Assembly: GCF_017498505.1 (NCBI RefSeq)
Contig: NZ_CP071798.1
Coordinates: forward strand, 1,116,001-1,180,000
Source: Sporosarcina sp. Te-1
Lineage (GTDB): Bacteria; Bacillota; Bacilli; Bacillales_A; Planococcaceae
Length of the DNA: 64,000 nt
Direction of reading: 5' to 3'
Part shown: piece by piece, positions 17,581-28,674 of the stretch
Numbering within the stretch: position 1 is the first letter of the stretch
Layout of the letters: each line of letters begins with the position of its first letter
The notes under the pieces: model-generated
What the model saw: the letters and a program-made list of their open reading frames with translations, nothing else
The model's database searches: none
Told to the model about the DNA's origin: nothing
Made by a program: the position numbers and the translations under genes

Positions 17581-18357
17581 TTAGTTTTTGTGTTTTTCAA
17601 GTTCTTCAAGGAATTTGCTGTTCAACACTTTGATGTATGTCCCTTTCATACCCAATGAACGGGATTCAATAACACCGGCACTTTCCAGCTTACGAAGAGC
17701 ATTAACGATAACAGAGCGTGTGATACCCACGCGGTCTGCAATCTTGGAAGCTACAAGCAAACCTTCATTGCCGTCAAGCTCCTTGAAAATATGCTCGATC
17801 GCTTCGTGCTCACTATAAGACAAGGAATTGATCGCCATTTGCACTACTGCCTTGCTGCGGGCTTCAATTTCAATTTCTTCCGCTTTTTCACGAAGGATTT
17901 CCATACCAACAACAGTCGCACCATACTCAGCAAGGATTAGATCATCTTCAGTGAACTCTTCTTTCAGTCTTGCCAATACCAGGGTGCCAAGACGTTCCCC
18001 GCCACCGATAATCGGAACGATTGTAGTCAAGCCGTCTTTAAATAGCTCACGTTCCTCTTCTGGGAAAACAGTATATTCGCTATATACATCGATATTGGAA
18101 GAAGTTTCATTCACTTCGAATAATTTTTTTGTATATTCTTCAGGGAACTTACGGTCTTCGAACATTTTTTTCATCCGCTCATTTTCAATTTGCTGATGAA
18201 TTTCAAGCCCAAGCAATTTACCTTTTCTGCTTACGATAAATGCATTGCATTCGATGACAGAGCTTAATTTTTCCGCCATTTCTTTAAAATTGACCGGTTT
18301 CCCTGCAGATTCCTGTAACATTGCATTAATTTGACGTGTTTTAGCTAATAAAGCCAT
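17581..18357 (-). CDS. codY: CodY, GTP- and branched-chain amino acid-sensing global repressor
   Basis: CodY represses stationary-phase and nutrient-acquisition genes when GTP and branched-chain amino acids are abundant. The 258-residue product has the N-terminal GAF-type ligand domain ([20 protein letters not shown] at the start) and a C-terminal winged helix-turn-helix ([20 protein letters not shown]). The ATG at 18357 follows AAGGAGG; the frame is open upstream without a site. It is the last gene of xerC-hslV-hslU-codY and has its own downstream terminator. A partial CodY-box-like sequence lies about 45 bases upstream. Confidence 0.97.
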   Translation of the reverse strand: MALLAKTRQINAMLQESAGKPVNFKEMAEKLSSVIECNAFIVSRKGKLLGLEIHQQIENERMKKMFEDRKFPEEYTKKLFEVNETSSNIDVYSEYTVFPEEERELFKDGLTTIVPIIGGGERLGTLVLARLKEEFTEDDLILAEYGATVVGMEILREKAEEIEIEARSKAVVQMAINSLSYSEHEAIEHIFKELDGNEGLLVASKIADRVGITRSVIVNALRKLESAGVIESRSLGMKGTYIKVLNSKFLEELEKHKN

Positions 18358-18397
18358 TTTTATTTTCCTCCTTAAAATTGTGGACATCTCACTAAAG

Positions 18398-18412
18398 AAT
18401 ATTCTAAAGCTT
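18398..18412 (-). promoter_or_regulatory. Possible CodY box upstream of codY
   Basis: AAGCTTTAGAATATT on the minus strand matches 11 of 15 positions of the CodY consensus AATTTTCWGAAAATT. It lies 41-55 bases before the codY start, between hslU and codY. Four mismatches make this a weak candidate for autoregulation. Confidence 0.3.
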
Positions 18413-18443
18413 TTTAATCATTAAATAAACTAAAATGTTCTTC

Positions 18444-19841
18444 TTAAAGGATAAAATGTGACAAATCCTTGTTTTTTACGATATTTTTCAACTTTTCATC
18501 GACATAGGCTACGGTAATTTTTATGGTAGCAGGTCCAATGTCAGCCGCCTCATAGGATAAATCCTCCAAGAGTTTCTCAAGGATGGTATGAAGGCGTCTA
18601 GCCCCGATATTTTCGGTACTGTCATTCACTTCAAATGCGATTTCAGCTATCCGATTAATGGCATCGTCGGCAAATTCGATGTGGACTTCTTCTGTCGCCA
18701 ACAATTTTTCATATTGTCGAACGAGCGAGAAATCTGGCTCCTTTAGAATCCTGACAAAGTCATCTTTCGACAATTTATCAAGCTCTACCCGGATTGGAAA
18801 GCGTCCTTGCAATTCCGGAATAATGTCGGATGGCTTTGACATATGGAATGCTCCAGCTGCAATGAACAGGATGAAATCCGTCTTGACGGCACCGTATTTC
18901 GTGGTGACAGTGGATCCTTCGACGATCGGCAGGATGTCACGTTGCACACCTTCACGGGATACGTCAGCTGACGAGCCACTGCCGCCCTTACTTGCGATCT
19001 TATCCATTTCATCTATAAATATGATGCCCGATTGCTCTGCCAATTCAATCGCTTTGCGGGCAATTTCGTCCTGATCAATCAATTTATCTGCCTCTTCAGC
19101 TTCCAGTACCTTCCGCGCATCCTTAACCTTCATCTTACGTTTGGCAGTTTTCTTCGGCATTAACGATGAAAGTGCATCTTGCATGCTCGCTCCCATCTGT
19201 TCCATTCCCGAACCTTGCAGAGCATCAAACATAGACGGCTGCTGCATAGTCACATCTACTGTAATCAATTCCTCTTCCAGCAAACCTGCTCGAAGGCGTT
19301 CTAAAATATCCGAACGCTTTTGCTTCACTTCATTCAATTCAGATTGATCGGGCTGCTCTTGTTCAGTCTTTTGACCAAATAGCATTTCAAAAGGGTTTTG
19401 CATGTTCCCTTTCTTCTTTTTATCTGGAACAAGCAACTCTACAAGACGTTCTTCCGCGTGTTTCGCTGCTTGCCCCTTTACCGCTTCTCGCTGCTTCTCA
19501 CGGACGATACGTACGCTCGCTTCAGTCAAATCTCTAACCATTGACTCGACATCCCGTCCAACATATCCGACTTCTGTAAATTTAGTCGCTTCTACCTTAA
19601 CGAAAGGCGCATGGACCAGCCTGGCAATCCTTCTTGCAATTTCAGTCTTCCCGACTCCAGTCGGTCCAATCATTAAAATGTTTTTTGGGATGACCTCACG
19701 TCTTTCCTCATCATCCAACAGACTTCTTCTAAATCTGTTGCGAATCGCGACAGCAACCGCCTTTTTCGCATTATCCTGTCCAACAATATAACGATCTAAA
19801 TAGGCGGTTAGTTCCCGAGGTGTCAATTCTTGCTTTTTCAT
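18444..19841 (-). CDS. hslU: HslU (ClpY/CodX), AAA+ unfoldase of the HslUV protease
   Basis: HslU is the ATP-dependent unfoldase that feeds substrates to HslV. The 465-residue product has Walker [18 protein letters not shown] near residue 57, Walker [14 protein letters not shown], an intermediate I domain between them (rich in charged residues, about 100-240) and the C-terminal peptide SHFIL that docks into HslV. The pore motif GYVGRD is present. The ATG at 19841 follows GGAGGTG by eight bases and overlaps the hslV stop by one base; a TTG directly before it is less likely. Confidence 0.97.
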   Translation of the reverse strand: MKKQELTPRELTAYLDRYIVGQDNAKKAVAVAIRNRFRRSLLDDEERREVIPKNILMIGPTGVGKTEIARRIARLVHAPFVKVEATKFTEVGYVGRDVESMVRDLTEASVRIVREKQREAVKGQAAKHAEERLVELLVPDKKKKGNMQNPFEMLFGQKTEQEQPDQSELNEVKQKRSDILERLRAGLLEEELITVDVTMQQPSMFDALQGSGMEQMGASMQDALSSLMPKKTAKRKMKVKDARKVLEAEEADKLIDQDEIARKAIELAEQSGIIFIDEMDKIASKGGSGSSADVSREGVQRDILPIVEGSTVTTKYGAVKTDFILFIAAGAFHMSKPSDIIPELQGRFPIRVELDKLSKDDFVRILKEPDFSLVRQYEKLLATEEVHIEFADDAINRIAEIAFEVNDSTENIGARRLHTILEKLLEDLSYEAADIGPATIKITVAYVDEKLKNIVKNKDLSHFIL

Positions 19842-20383
19842 CAATCAAGCACCTCCACAATGATCTGATCATTCGTGTATACACAAATTTCAGCCGCTGT
19901 CTCCAGAGCAGCTTTCGCTATTTGTTCGGCAGATAACGTTTCCCCGCTATATTTAGCCAGCGCCCTTCCAGCTGCGAGCGCATAGTTGCCTCCAGACCCA
20001 ATTGCGAGAATGCCATCATCCGGCTCAATCACTTCACCAGTTCCAGAAACGAGCAATAACCGATTCTCATCCGCCACTAACAACATCGCTTCCAACTTTC
20101 TAAGAATCCGGTCGCCTCGCCATTCTTTCGCCAATTCAACAGAAGCACGTTCGAGGTTGCCATTAAATTCGGCCAACTTCCCTTCAAATAAATCAAAGAG
20201 TGTAAACGCGTCAGCTACAGAACCAGCAAATCCCGCTAAGATTTTACCGCCGAATAATCTTCTTACTTTTTTCGCCGTATGTTTCATGACAACAGATTCT
20301 CCCATTGTCACTTGCCCATCGCCTGACATGGCACAAACCCCTTTGTGCCGTATTGCAAATATGGTGGTCGAATGGAATTCCAT
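19841..20383 (-). CDS. hslV: HslV (ClpQ/CodW), proteolytic subunit of HslUV
   Basis: HslV is the N-terminal nucleophile peptidase that forms a dodecamer with HslU caps. The product of 180 residues carries [10 protein letters not shown], the GDGQVTMG stretch and [14 protein letters not shown], all typical. The start is ambiguous. GTG 20407 and ATG 20395 sit on or next to the AGGAGG site (20402-20397); ATG 20383 (EFHSTTIF) gives the length of B. subtilis CodW. It overlaps nothing, but its ribosome site includes the xerC stop. Which residue becomes the N-terminal nucleophile depends on the true start. Confidence 0.93.
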   Translation of the reverse strand: MEFHSTTIFAIRHKGVCAMSGDGQVTMGESVVMKHTAKKVRRLFGGKILAGFAGSVADAFTLFDLFEGKLAEFNGNLERASVELAKEWRGDRILRKLEAMLLVADENRLLLVSGTGEVIEPDDGILAIGSGGNYALAAGRALAKYSGETLSAEQIAKAALETAAEICVYTNDQIIVEVLD

Positions 20384-20399
20384 CACTTCACTCATCCTC

Positions 20400-21299
20400 C
20401 TATGCACGCGGATGTGTATTCATATACGTTTTCCGCAAGTGCTCTTTCGTAATATGGGTATACACTTGAGTTGAAGATATATGGCTATGTCCAAGCAATT
20501 CCTGGACTGTCCTCATATCCGCCCCGTTTGCCAGCAGATGCGTTGCAAAGGAATGCCGGATCATATGTGGGTGAATCTTCGTATGGAGAGAAGCACGTTT
20601 CATCAACTCATTCAAAACATGCCGGACTCCCCTATCAGTTAGCGGTTCTCCTCGCATATTGACAAACAATGCATCATGCTGCCTGCTTTTTATTAATAGC
20701 GGCCTGCCATCAGCCAGGTACGCTTCTAAAGCGGCCAAGGCAAAACTGCCAAAAGGTATGTACCGCTCTTTCCTTCCTTTCCCCATCACAAGAACAATGC
20801 CCAGCGACAGGTCGACATCCCGGATTTTCAGGGCGACCAGTTCACTGACACGCATTCCTGTTGCATATAACAGCTCTAAAAGCGCCCGGTCGCGCAATGA
20901 TTTCCTATCTTCTTTTTCACAGGCAGCTAACAGCTCCCCCAGTTCTTCCTCATAAAAAAAAGCCGGAAGTCGCTCTTCCTTCTTCGGATGATGCAACAAT
21001 CGGAATGCATTATCGTTTACCCCATAACGTGCATTGGCAAACTTGTAGAACGAACGCAGTGAGGAGATCTTCCTCGATATTGTCGTCCTCGAAAACCCCT
21101 TATCATAGAGTTTCGTTGCGTATAATCTGGCTACTGGATAAGTGACATCCGATACATCTGAGATCCCTTCAGATACCATGAATTCAAGAAACTCATTGAC
21201 ATCTTTCTCATATTCGGAAACTGTTAAAGATGAGAAATTTTTTTCAAGGCGAATGTAGGAAATATACGCAGCTACAGCTTCTTTTGTTACATTGGCCAA
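20400..21299 (-). CDS. xerC: XerC/CodV, tyrosine recombinase for chromosome dimer resolution
   Basis: XerC-type recombinase (CodV in B. subtilis) resolves chromosome dimers at dif together with RipX/XerD. The 299-residue product has an N-terminal SAM-like DNA-binding domain and a catalytic domain with all active residues: Arg in [12 protein letters not shown], Lys in [11 protein letters not shown], His-x-x-Arg in [14 protein letters not shown], His in [11 protein letters not shown] and Tyr in STQVYTHIT. The TTG at 21299 is chosen since GGAGG lies eight bases upstream; the GTG at 21308 is inside the site. First gene of xerC-hslV-hslU-codY. Confidence 0.96.
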   Translation of the reverse strand: MANVTKEAVAAYISYIRLEKNFSSLTVSEYEKDVNEFLEFMVSEGISDVSDVTYPVARLYATKLYDKGFSRTTISRKISSLRSFYKFANARYGVNDNAFRLLHHPKKEERLPAFFYEEELGELLAACEKEDRKSLRDRALLELLYATGMRVSELVALKIRDVDLSLGIVLVMGKGRKERYIPFGSFALAALEAYLADGRPLLIKSRQHDALFVNMRGEPLTDRGVRHVLNELMKRASLHTKIHPHMIRHSFATHLLANGADMRTVQELLGHSHISSTQVYTHITKEHLRKTYMNTHPRA

Positions 21300-21334
21300 G
21301 CAACTCACCTCCGGAATGAATCACTCACTCATTC

Positions 21335-21362
21335 ATTATAACAAAGTTTGCAAAGATTTGAA
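21335..21362 (-). promoter_or_regulatory. Candidate extended -10 promoter of xerC-hslV-hslU-codY
   Basis: TGTTATAAT (21343-21335) is a perfect -10 with a TGN extension; TTCAAA (21362-21357), 16 bases upstream, is a weak -35. The predicted transcript would start about 30 bases before the xerC start codon. Confidence 0.7.
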
Positions 21363-21621
21363 TAGTTTTTAAATAGTATTTTGTGGTAATTTTTAGAATC
21401 CAGCATTTTACATGAATACTTGAAAATGTCGACTACTTACTCTATTCAAAAGTCATCCACGATTCACTATACAGCAACCGAGGCATCTGCCGCAATCAAT
21501 TCGTATTGGGATATAGGAGTTTATCTTACTTATTCACTAGTTCGTCACATTTTATGCATCTGGCTACTTGCATTAACGAACACTTTATAGCTCATCACTA
21601 CTATTTCAAAAATAACCCCAA

Positions 21622-21653
21622 CAGCAAAGAGCTGCCCGTTAGTATGGGCAGCC
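21622..21653 (-). terminator. Hairpin after trmFO, probable weak terminator
   Basis: GCTGCCC and GGGCAGC (21631-21637 and 21646-21652) form a seven-base-pair GC stem with an eight-base loop just after the trmFO stop. The following TCTTTGCTGTT is only moderately T-rich. Confidence 0.5.
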
Positions 21654-21657
21654 CGCT

Positions 21658-22977
21658 TTAGATGCTGACAGTCGGCCGGAATCTTTCGAGCGCCTCAAGC
21701 GCGCGTTCCGCATGTTTCTCTGCTCTCTCCACTTTAGACTTGATCCGTTCGCCCAAGTCGGGAAATAGGCCAAAATTAACATTCATCGGTTGAAAATTTC
21801 TTGGATCAGCTTCGGTGATATACCTTGCCATACTTCCAAGCGCCGTCTCTTTCGGGAAGTGGATTGGATCCTTTCCAAGCGCCAGCATGGCTGCATTAAT
21901 TCCAGCGATTAAACCAGATCCCGCCGATTCGACGTAACCTTCCACTCCTGTCATCTGTCCGGCAAAGAACAATGTTTCTTTCGACCGCAATTGATATGTC
22001 GATTGTAACACCTTTGGAGAATTGATGAAAGTGTTGCGGTGCATAACACCGTAACGGACGATTTCCACATTCTCCAAACCAGGAATCAATTGAATGACTT
22101 CCTTCTGGGCTCCCCATTTCATGTGAGTTTGAAATCCGACGATGTTGTACAAAGTACCTGCTGCATCATCTTGCCTCAACTGAACGACCGCTTTTGGCCG
22201 TTTACCCGTTTTCGGATCTTCCAGACCCACCGGTTTCAAGGGTCCGAATAACAATGTTTTCTCGCCTCTTTGAGCTAATACTTCAACGGGCATACAAGCC
22301 TCAAAATACACTTCTTTCTCAAACTCTTTTAACGGAGCTACCTCTGCTGAGACAAGCGCTTCATAGAAGCGTTGGAACTCTTCGTCGTCCATCGGACAAT
22401 TCAAGTAAGCCGCTTCCCCTTTGTCGTAGCGGGATTTCAAATACACCTTCTCCATGTCGATGGAATCTTTTTCAACGATTGGTGCTGCCGCATCATAAAA
22501 ATACAAATATTCTTCGCCGGTTAACTCTCTTATTTTCTCTGCCAGCGCCGGAGAGGTAAGCGGACCTGTTGCGATAACGGTAATCCCATTAAGCAATTCT
22601 GTGAGATCGGTCACTTCTTCATTTACAATTTCAATCAGCGGGTGACTTTTAATCCGCTCTGTCACATTGCCTGCAAACTCGTGACGGTCTACAGCTAATG
22701 CCCCGCCAGCAGGCACAGCACATTGGTCAGCAGATTCGATGACTAATGATCCCAGCCGCCGCATCTCTTCTTTAATAATACCGACAGCGTTCGTTAAATT
22801 GTTGGCACGCAATGAGTTGCTGCACACAAGTTCCGCAAACTTATCCGTATGGTGTGCTGGCGTTTGTTTAACAGGACGCATTTCATACAGACGGACGTTC
22901 ACTCCCCTGGATGCAATCTGCCATGCCGCCTCACTTCCCGCAAGCCCAGCTCCAATAACATTTACGATTGGACGCAT
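21658..22977 (-). CDS. trmFO: TrmFO (Gid), folate-dependent tRNA U54 methyltransferase
   Basis: TrmFO makes 5-methyluridine at position 54 of tRNA using methylenetetrahydrofolate and FAD. The 439-residue product has the FAD-binding GxGxxG form [11 protein letters not shown] near the N-terminus, the catalytic cysteine region [13 protein letters not shown], and the C-terminal NADH/FAD stretch [20 protein letters not shown] 22977 ([10 protein letters not shown]) is chosen because it matches the family start; the frame is open to 23001, overlapping the topA stop, but the upstream ATGs add residues that other family members lack. Confidence 0.96.
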   Translation of the reverse strand: MRPIVNVIGAGLAGSEAAWQIASRGVNVRLYEMRPVKQTPAHHTDKFAELVCSNSLRANNLTNAVGIIKEEMRRLGSLVIESADQCAVPAGGALAVDRHEFAGNVTERIKSHPLIEIVNEEVTDLTELLNGITVIATGPLTSPALAEKIRELTGEEYLYFYDAAAPIVEKDSIDMEKVYLKSRYDKGEAAYLNCPMDDEEFQRFYEALVSAEVAPLKEFEKEVYFEACMPVEVLAQRGEKTLLFGPLKPVGLEDPKTGKRPKAVVQLRQDDAAGTLYNIVGFQTHMKWGAQKEVIQLIPGLENVEIVRYGVMHRNTFINSPKVLQSTYQLRSKETLFFAGQMTGVEGYVESAGSGLIAGINAAMLALGKDPIHFPKETALGSMARYITEADPRNFQPMNVNFGLFPDLGERIKSKVERAEKHAERALEALERFRPTVSI

Positions 22978-22997
22978 TTCATCACTCTTTTCCAGCA

Positions 22998-25076
22998 TCA
23001 TTCTTGAACATTTTCTTTGTAATCACATTCTGTACATTGTATCTGAATACCTTTTTTCAATCTCTTTTCAACTAGCGTATGTTGACATTTTGGGCATGGC
23101 CGTGCAATCGGTTTATCCCATGACACATATTCGCAGTCCGGGTAACGGTCACAACCGTAGAAAATACGTTTTGTTTTGCTCTTCCTCTCTACCACTTGAC
23201 CTTCTTTACAAGAAGGACAAGTGACACCAATCGGTTTCACAATCGCTTTTGTATTTCTGCAATCAGGAAAATTGGAGCAAGCCATGAATTTTCCGAAACG
23301 GCCCATCTTGAATACCATCGGAGAGCCGCAATTTTCACAGTCTTCCCCGGCAGGTTCATCCTTGATCTCGATTTTTTCCATCTCTTCATCAGCCACTTGG
23401 ACATGTTTTTCAAAATCCCTATAGAATTCGTCAATGACTTGTTTCCAAGGAACCTCGCCTTCTTCAACATCATCAAGGCTCTTTTCCATTTCAGCAGTGA
23501 ATTCGATATCGATAATATCGGGGAAGTACTGGTTAACCGCTTGATGGACAATTTCACCTAACTCTGTCGGGACAAAACGCTTTGCATCCAAGGTAACATA
23601 GCCTCGCTTTTGAATTGTATCAAGAGTTGGCGCATATGTCGACGGTCTTCCTATTCCTAATTCTTCCAACGTCTTGACAAGTCTTGCTTCAGAATAGCGC
23701 GGAGGGGGTTGGGTAAAATGCTGTTTCGGATCAATGGACAGGCTTTTTACTGTTTCCCCCTTATCCAAAGGCGGAAGAATCGATTCCTTTTCTTCTTCTT
23801 GGTCCTCGTCGCTTTCAATATACACCTTCATAAAACCTGGAAATTTGACTTCCGATCCAGTTGCCCGGAACTTTACGTCGCCATTCAACAAATCCGCAGT
23901 AACGGTATCCAAAATTGCTGGGGACATCTGACTGGCAATAAAACGCTCCCAAATCAGTTTATACAACCGAAGCTGGTCCCTAGAAAGATATTCCTTCAAA
24001 GATTGAGGCGTTCGCAAGACAGATGTTGGCCTTACCGCCTCATGGGCATCTTGGGTGTTGGCTGATTCTTTGCCTTTTGGTTTGCCCGGCACAGAGACAA
24101 AATCCTTTCCGTACATGGTCTCCACAAAAGAAACCGCTTCAGTTCTGGCTGTTTCTGAAATGCGGGTCGAATCGGTACGCATATAACTGATCAGACCGAC
24201 AATCCCTTCCTTGCCGACATTAATCCCTTCATAGAGCTGTTGGGCAAGCATCATTGTTTTCCTAGCCCGGAAATTCAATTTTCTCGCAGCCTCTTGCTGT
24301 AGTGAAGAAGTCGTGAAAGGCGGGGAAGGATTTCTTTTCCGTTCCTTTTTGACAACGTTTACAACTTCAAACATATCTCCATTCAATGTCTTCAACGCTT
24401 GATCGACTTGTTCCTTCGTCGACAGTTTCACTTTTCCTTCCGTATTTCCGTAATAGGCCGCTTCAAATGTGCTTCCGCCTTTTTGAAATTTACCGCCAAT
24501 TGACCAGTACTCTTCAGGCTGAAATGCTTTTATTTCATTCTCACGGTCAACGATCAGACGAAGTGCCACGGATTGCACCCGGCCCGCCGACAAGCCTTTC
24601 TTCACTTTCTTCCAAAGAATCGGGCTGATATTGTACCCGACCAAACGATCCAGTATCCGTCTCGCCTGCTGTGCGTCCACCCGATTCATATCTATCGGCC
24701 GTGGGTGTTTAAAAGATTCCTTAATGGCATCTTTCGTTATTTCGTTGAATACTACACGACAATCCGATTCGATGTCGATGCCGAGTTGATGGGCCAGATG
24801 CCAAGCAATTGCCTCCCCTTCACGATCCGGGTCAGCCGCGAGAAAGACTTTTTTCGCTTTCTTCGCATCTTTTTTCAACTCTTGCAATATAGGTCCTTTC
24901 CCACGGACCGTAATATATTTCGGTTCATAGTTATTTTTTGTATCAACACCCATTTGGCTTCGCGGAAGATCCCGCAAATGACCGATTGATGCACGCACCT
25001 TATATTTTTTCCCCAAATAGCGTTCAATGGTTTTCGCTTTTGCAGGGGATTCCACTATCACTAAATAATCCGCCAT
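22998..25076 (-). CDS. topA: TopA, DNA topoisomerase I
   Basis: Type IA topoisomerase that relaxes negative supercoils. The 692-residue product has the Toprim domain ([19 protein letters not shown] at the start, [16 protein letters not shown] with acidic metal ligands), the active-site Tyr in [15 protein letters not shown] near residue 300, and three C-terminal four-cysteine zinc modules (beginning [16 protein letters not shown] and CPKCQHTL). Length equals the B. subtilis enzyme. The ATG at 25076 follows GAGGAGGAGC. It lies between dprA and trmFO in the canonical order. Confidence 0.97.
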   Translation of the reverse strand: MADYLVIVESPAKAKTIERYLGKKYKVRASIGHLRDLPRSQMGVDTKNNYEPKYITVRGKGPILQELKKDAKKAKKVFLAADPDREGEAIAWHLAHQLGIDIESDCRVVFNEITKDAIKESFKHPRPIDMNRVDAQQARRILDRLVGYNISPILWKKVKKGLSAGRVQSVALRLIVDRENEIKAFQPEEYWSIGGKFQKGGSTFEAAYYGNTEGKVKLSTKEQVDQALKTLNGDMFEVVNVVKKERKRNPSPPFTTSSLQQEAARKLNFRARKTMMLAQQLYEGINVGKEGIVGLISYMRTDSTRISETARTEAVSFVETMYGKDFVSVPGKPKGKESANTQDAHEAVRPTSVLRTPQSLKEYLSRDQLRLYKLIWERFIASQMSPAILDTVTADLLNGDVKFRATGSEVKFPGFMKVYIESDEDQEEEKESILPPLDKGETVKSLSIDPKQHFTQPPPRYSEARLVKTLEELGIGRPSTYAPTLDTIQKRGYVTLDAKRFVPTELGEIVHQAVNQYFPDIIDIEFTAEMEKSLDDVEEGEVPWKQVIDEFYRDFEKHVQVADEEMEKIEIKDEPAGEDCENCGSPMVFKMGRFGKFMACSNFPDCRNTKAIVKPIGVTCPSCKEGQVVERKSKTKRIFYGCDRYPDCEYVSWDKPIARPCPKCQHTLVEKRLKKGIQIQCTECDYKENVQE

Positions 25077-25251
25077 AATTTTTGCTCCTCCTCAAGAGGT
25101 TCCCTTTTATTAAAAAAGTTTATTATTTGTTCACTACTAACCAGCATACCTTTTTCAGCTGGGAACTCAAAAGAATATCTGTTGCAAAATGTATAACAGA
25201 TTTGAATTAAAATCAACCTTTTCAATATGAAGTGTCAGGAAACTTATTTTT

Positions 25252-26127
25252 TCAAAAGACTGTTTCCACTATTTGAAAGCCGTTCCAGACAGGTTTTGCC
25301 CCTTCGTCGATCAATTTATTCGGGCCGATGGACAAAGGGGATGTAATGGGCCCAGGAACCGCGTAAACAGCTTTGCCATGATCGAGCGCATGATCGACCG
25401 TACTCATCGTTCCACTCTTCTCAGCGGACTCTGTGACGACCACAGCGTCTGATAAACCGCTTATGATTCGATTCCTCATAGGGAAAGTCCATTTTGCAGG
25501 CTGTACATACGGCGGGTATTCAGTCAACAGCAATTGGTCAGTCTCTATCCGGGAAGCGAGCTCTGCATTCTCTTTCGGATAGACATGAAAATGGCCGCTG
25601 CCAAGTACAGCAATTGTTTTACCGCCATACTCCATAGCTGCTTCATGAGCAAATGCATCGGCGCCTTTCGCCAGGCCGGAGACGATAACAATGCCATGTT
25701 TCACTAAAGGCGGGGCGATGAATGAAAGAGCCTGCCTTGAATAGTTCGTTGCCTTACGTGAACCGATAATCGCAATTTTTGTTGGATTGTGTAATAGAGA
25801 GATAGCTCCTTTGGCATAGAGCACTGCTGGAGGATCGATAAGCTGCTTTAATTTGTCTGGGTAATGAGGATGTGTAAATGGGATGGGGGTAATGCCTTCA
25901 CGGCGATAAAGAAGTTCAAAAGGGGTTTGGTCATATTCTTTGAGTCGAGCAGTCAGTCGCTCCGCTTTCCGGGTCGTTATATTTAATATTTTGGAAAGCA
26001 GCTCTGGATTGATTGTAGCCAGCTTCTCCAGATTGGGGTCTATCTCGATAAGCTGCCGAATCCGATTCCACGGCACTGGATATATATAATGCAAACAGAG
26101 CAGCCGTCGCTCCACCGGGCTGTACAA
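25252..26127 (-). CDS. dprA: DprA/Smf, DNA processing and RecA-loading protein
   Basis: DprA binds incoming single-stranded DNA in natural transformation and loads RecA. The 291-residue product has an N-terminal SAM-like helical domain and a Rossmann-fold DprA domain with AIIGSRKATNYSRQ, VSGLAKGADAFAHEAA, GSGHFHVYPKENAEL and FPMRNRIISGLSDAVVV. The start is a TTG at 26127, eight bases after AAGGAGG; an ATG further upstream in this frame falls in the sucD terminator and is rejected. The usual KSGS is KSGT here. No winged-helix tail is evident, as in B. subtilis. Confidence 0.94.
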   Translation of the reverse strand: MYSPVERRLLCLHYIYPVPWNRIRQLIEIDPNLEKLATINPELLSKILNITTRKAERLTARLKEYDQTPFELLYRREGITPIPFTHPHYPDKLKQLIDPPAVLYAKGAISLLHNPTKIAIIGSRKATNYSRQALSFIAPPLVKHGIVIVSGLAKGADAFAHEAAMEYGGKTIAVLGSGHFHVYPKENAELASRIETDQLLLTEYPPYVQPAKWTFPMRNRIISGLSDAVVVTESAEKSGTMSTVDHALDHGKAVYAVPGPITSPLSIGPNKLIDEGAKPVWNGFQIVETVF

Positions 26128-26151
26128 TAGGGCAACCTCCTTTAGAATGAT

Positions 26152-26186
26152 AGTAAAATGCAGTATGCCGCTAGGGCATACTGCAT
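26152..26186 (-). terminator. Intrinsic terminator after sucD
   Basis: Perfect twelve-base-pair stem (26158-26169 with 26175-26186, loop of five), followed by TTTTA on the minus strand. It ends the sucCD transcript and lies directly upstream of the dprA ribosome site. Confidence 0.85.
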
Positions 26187-26192
26187 TCGTCA

Positions 26193-27095
26193 TTAATGAG
26201 TTTTACACTTATCGTAGATGCCTTTTTCCTTAATGACTTTAATTAATGTTTCACCGATTACAGACGGGGTATCCGCCACTTCAATACCCGCTTCTTTCAT
26301 CGCTTTAATCTTTTCAGCAGCCGTTCCCTTACCGCCGGAAATGATAGCGCCCGCATGGCCCATACGTTTTCCTGGAGGTGCTGTTTGACCGCCAATGAAG
26401 CCTACAACCGGCTTCGTCATGTTGGCTTTAACCCATTCTGCCGCCTCTTCTTCAGCAGTACCACCGATTTCCCCGATCATTACAACCGCATATGTTTCAG
26501 GGTCTTCGTTGAATGCTTTCAGAACGTCGATGAAGTTCGTGCCGTTAACCGGGTCTCCCCCGATACCGACTGCTGTCGTTTGACCGATTCCAGCTTGGCT
26601 CAACTGATGAGTCGCTTCGTACGTAAGTGTTCCAGAGCGTGAAACAACACCAACATGGCCTTTTGTATGAATATACCCAGGCATGATGCCGATTTTACAC
26701 TCATCCGCTGTGATAACGCCTGGGCAGTTCGGACCGACAAGCCGTGTTTTCTTACCTTCCATGTAACGCTTAACTTTTACCATATCAAGAACCGGAATAT
26801 GTTCAGTAATACAAATTGTCATATCCAATTCTGCATCCACTGCTTCTAAAATCGCGTCAGCCGCGAATGGAGCTGGGACATAAATAACAGAAACGTTAGC
26901 CCCTGTAGCCTTTACAGCTTCTGCAACTGTGTTAAAGACAGGAACTCCTTCAACTTCCGTTCCACCTTTACCCGGTGTAACACCGCCAACGATTTTTGTA
27001 CCATACTCCAACATTTGTTTTGTATGGAAAAGTGCTGTAGAACCTGTAATCCCTTGTACAATCACTTTTGTATCTTTATTAATATAAATAGCCAT
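26193..27095 (-). CDS. sucD: SucD, succinyl-CoA synthetase alpha subunit
   Basis: Alpha subunit of the TCA-cycle succinyl-CoA synthetase; it binds CoA and carries the phosphohistidine. The 300-residue product has the CoA-binding Rossmann part ([18 protein letters not shown]), the segment [13 protein letters not shown], and the active-site His in [16 protein letters not shown] near residue 246. It starts with ATG at 27095, 18 bases after sucC. Together they form a two-gene operon with a predicted promoter and terminator. Confidence 0.97.
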   Translation of the reverse strand: MAIYINKDTKVIVQGITGSTALFHTKQMLEYGTKIVGGVTPGKGGTEVEGVPVFNTVAEAVKATGANVSVIYVPAPFAADAILEAVDAELDMTICITEHIPVLDMVKVKRYMEGKKTRLVGPNCPGVITADECKIGIMPGYIHTKGHVGVVSRSGTLTYEATHQLSQAGIGQTTAVGIGGDPVNGTNFIDVLKAFNEDPETYAVVMIGEIGGTAEEEAAEWVKANMTKPVVGFIGGQTAPPGKRMGHAGAIISGGKGTAAEKIKAMKEAGIEVADTPSVIGETLIKVIKEKGIYDKCKTH

Positions 27096-27113
27096 TGTTT
27101 GTCCCTGCCTTTC

Positions 27114-28274
<1,161 letters not shown>

Positions 28275-28321
28275 CTTACATCCTCCAATCGAACTTGTAA
28301 CTATTATTTACTGCCCTATCT

Positions 28322-28350
28322 ATTGTAGTAAACCTGTCATATAATGTCCA
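28322..28350 (-). promoter_or_regulatory. Candidate sigma-A promoter of sucCD
   Basis: TGGACA (28350-28345), 17 bases, TACAAT (28327-28322): one mismatch in each hexamer. It lies between the ylqH stop and sucC, giving a leader of about 40 bases. Confidence 0.8.
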
Positions 28351-28368
28351 CAATTGTATTCCGTAGAA

Positions 28369-28674
28369 TTAATGATTTTCGACATATTTCCTACTGTTTT
28401 TTCCATATTCCCGGTCCAGCTGGTAAATGTATGCAAACACTTCAGCAACTGCCTGGTATAATGGCTCCGGAATCGTTTCATTGACATCCAAATTTCCAAG
28501 GAGCTCGATAAGCGTCGGGTCTTGCTGCACTGGTATGCCATGCTCCGCCGCTTTTTCTAATATATTGTCGGCAATTTTGCCCTTCCCCTTTGCCACCACT
28601 TTAGGGGCTTCCAGAGATCCTGGATCATAGGATAAGGCGACAGCTTCATGGCGTTTATGTTTGTTTTCATTCAT
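28369..28674 (-). CDS. ylqH: YlqH, stand-alone FlhB cytoplasmic-domain homologue
   Basis: A 101-residue protein matching the C-terminal cytoplasmic (CC) part of FlhB. Compared with FlhB at the left edge of the window it aligns from just after the NPTH cleavage site: EAVALSYDPGSLEAPKVVAKGKG against YAIALKYDDKDMDAPVIVAKGVD, and IPEPLYQAVAEVFAYIYQL against IPEQFFKTVAEILAYVYRI. It lacks NPTH itself and any membrane segments. Its ATG overlaps the ylqG stop by four bases. A role in type III export control, paired with YlqG, is an inference; no function is established. Confidence 0.88.
   Translation of the reverse strand: MNENKHKRHEAVALSYDPGSLEAPKVVAKGKGKIADNILEKAAEHGIPVQQDPTLIELLGNLDVNETIPEPLYQAVAEVFAYIYQLDREYGKNSRKYVENH

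Larger units (their letters stand above)
21300..21657. other. 358-nt noncoding region between trmFO and xerC
   Basis: This stretch holds the trmFO 3' hairpin at its left end and the xerC promoter at its right end. I see no credible small gene, RNA motif or repeat in the AT-rich sequence between. Confidence 0.6.

Noticed and set aside
21363-21620. A small gene or RNA in the trmFO-xerC gap
   Set aside because: No frame with a ribosome site, no tRNA-like or riboswitch-like folding was visible in this AT-rich sequence.
25077-25251. A promoter for topA
   Set aside because: Several AT-rich -10-like sequences occur, but none has an acceptable -35 at 16-18 bases, so no call was made.
28369-28674. 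ylqH as a broken copy of flhB
   Set aside because: It has its own start overlapping ylqG, no frameshift, and the same position and length as in other Bacillales, so it is an intact gene.
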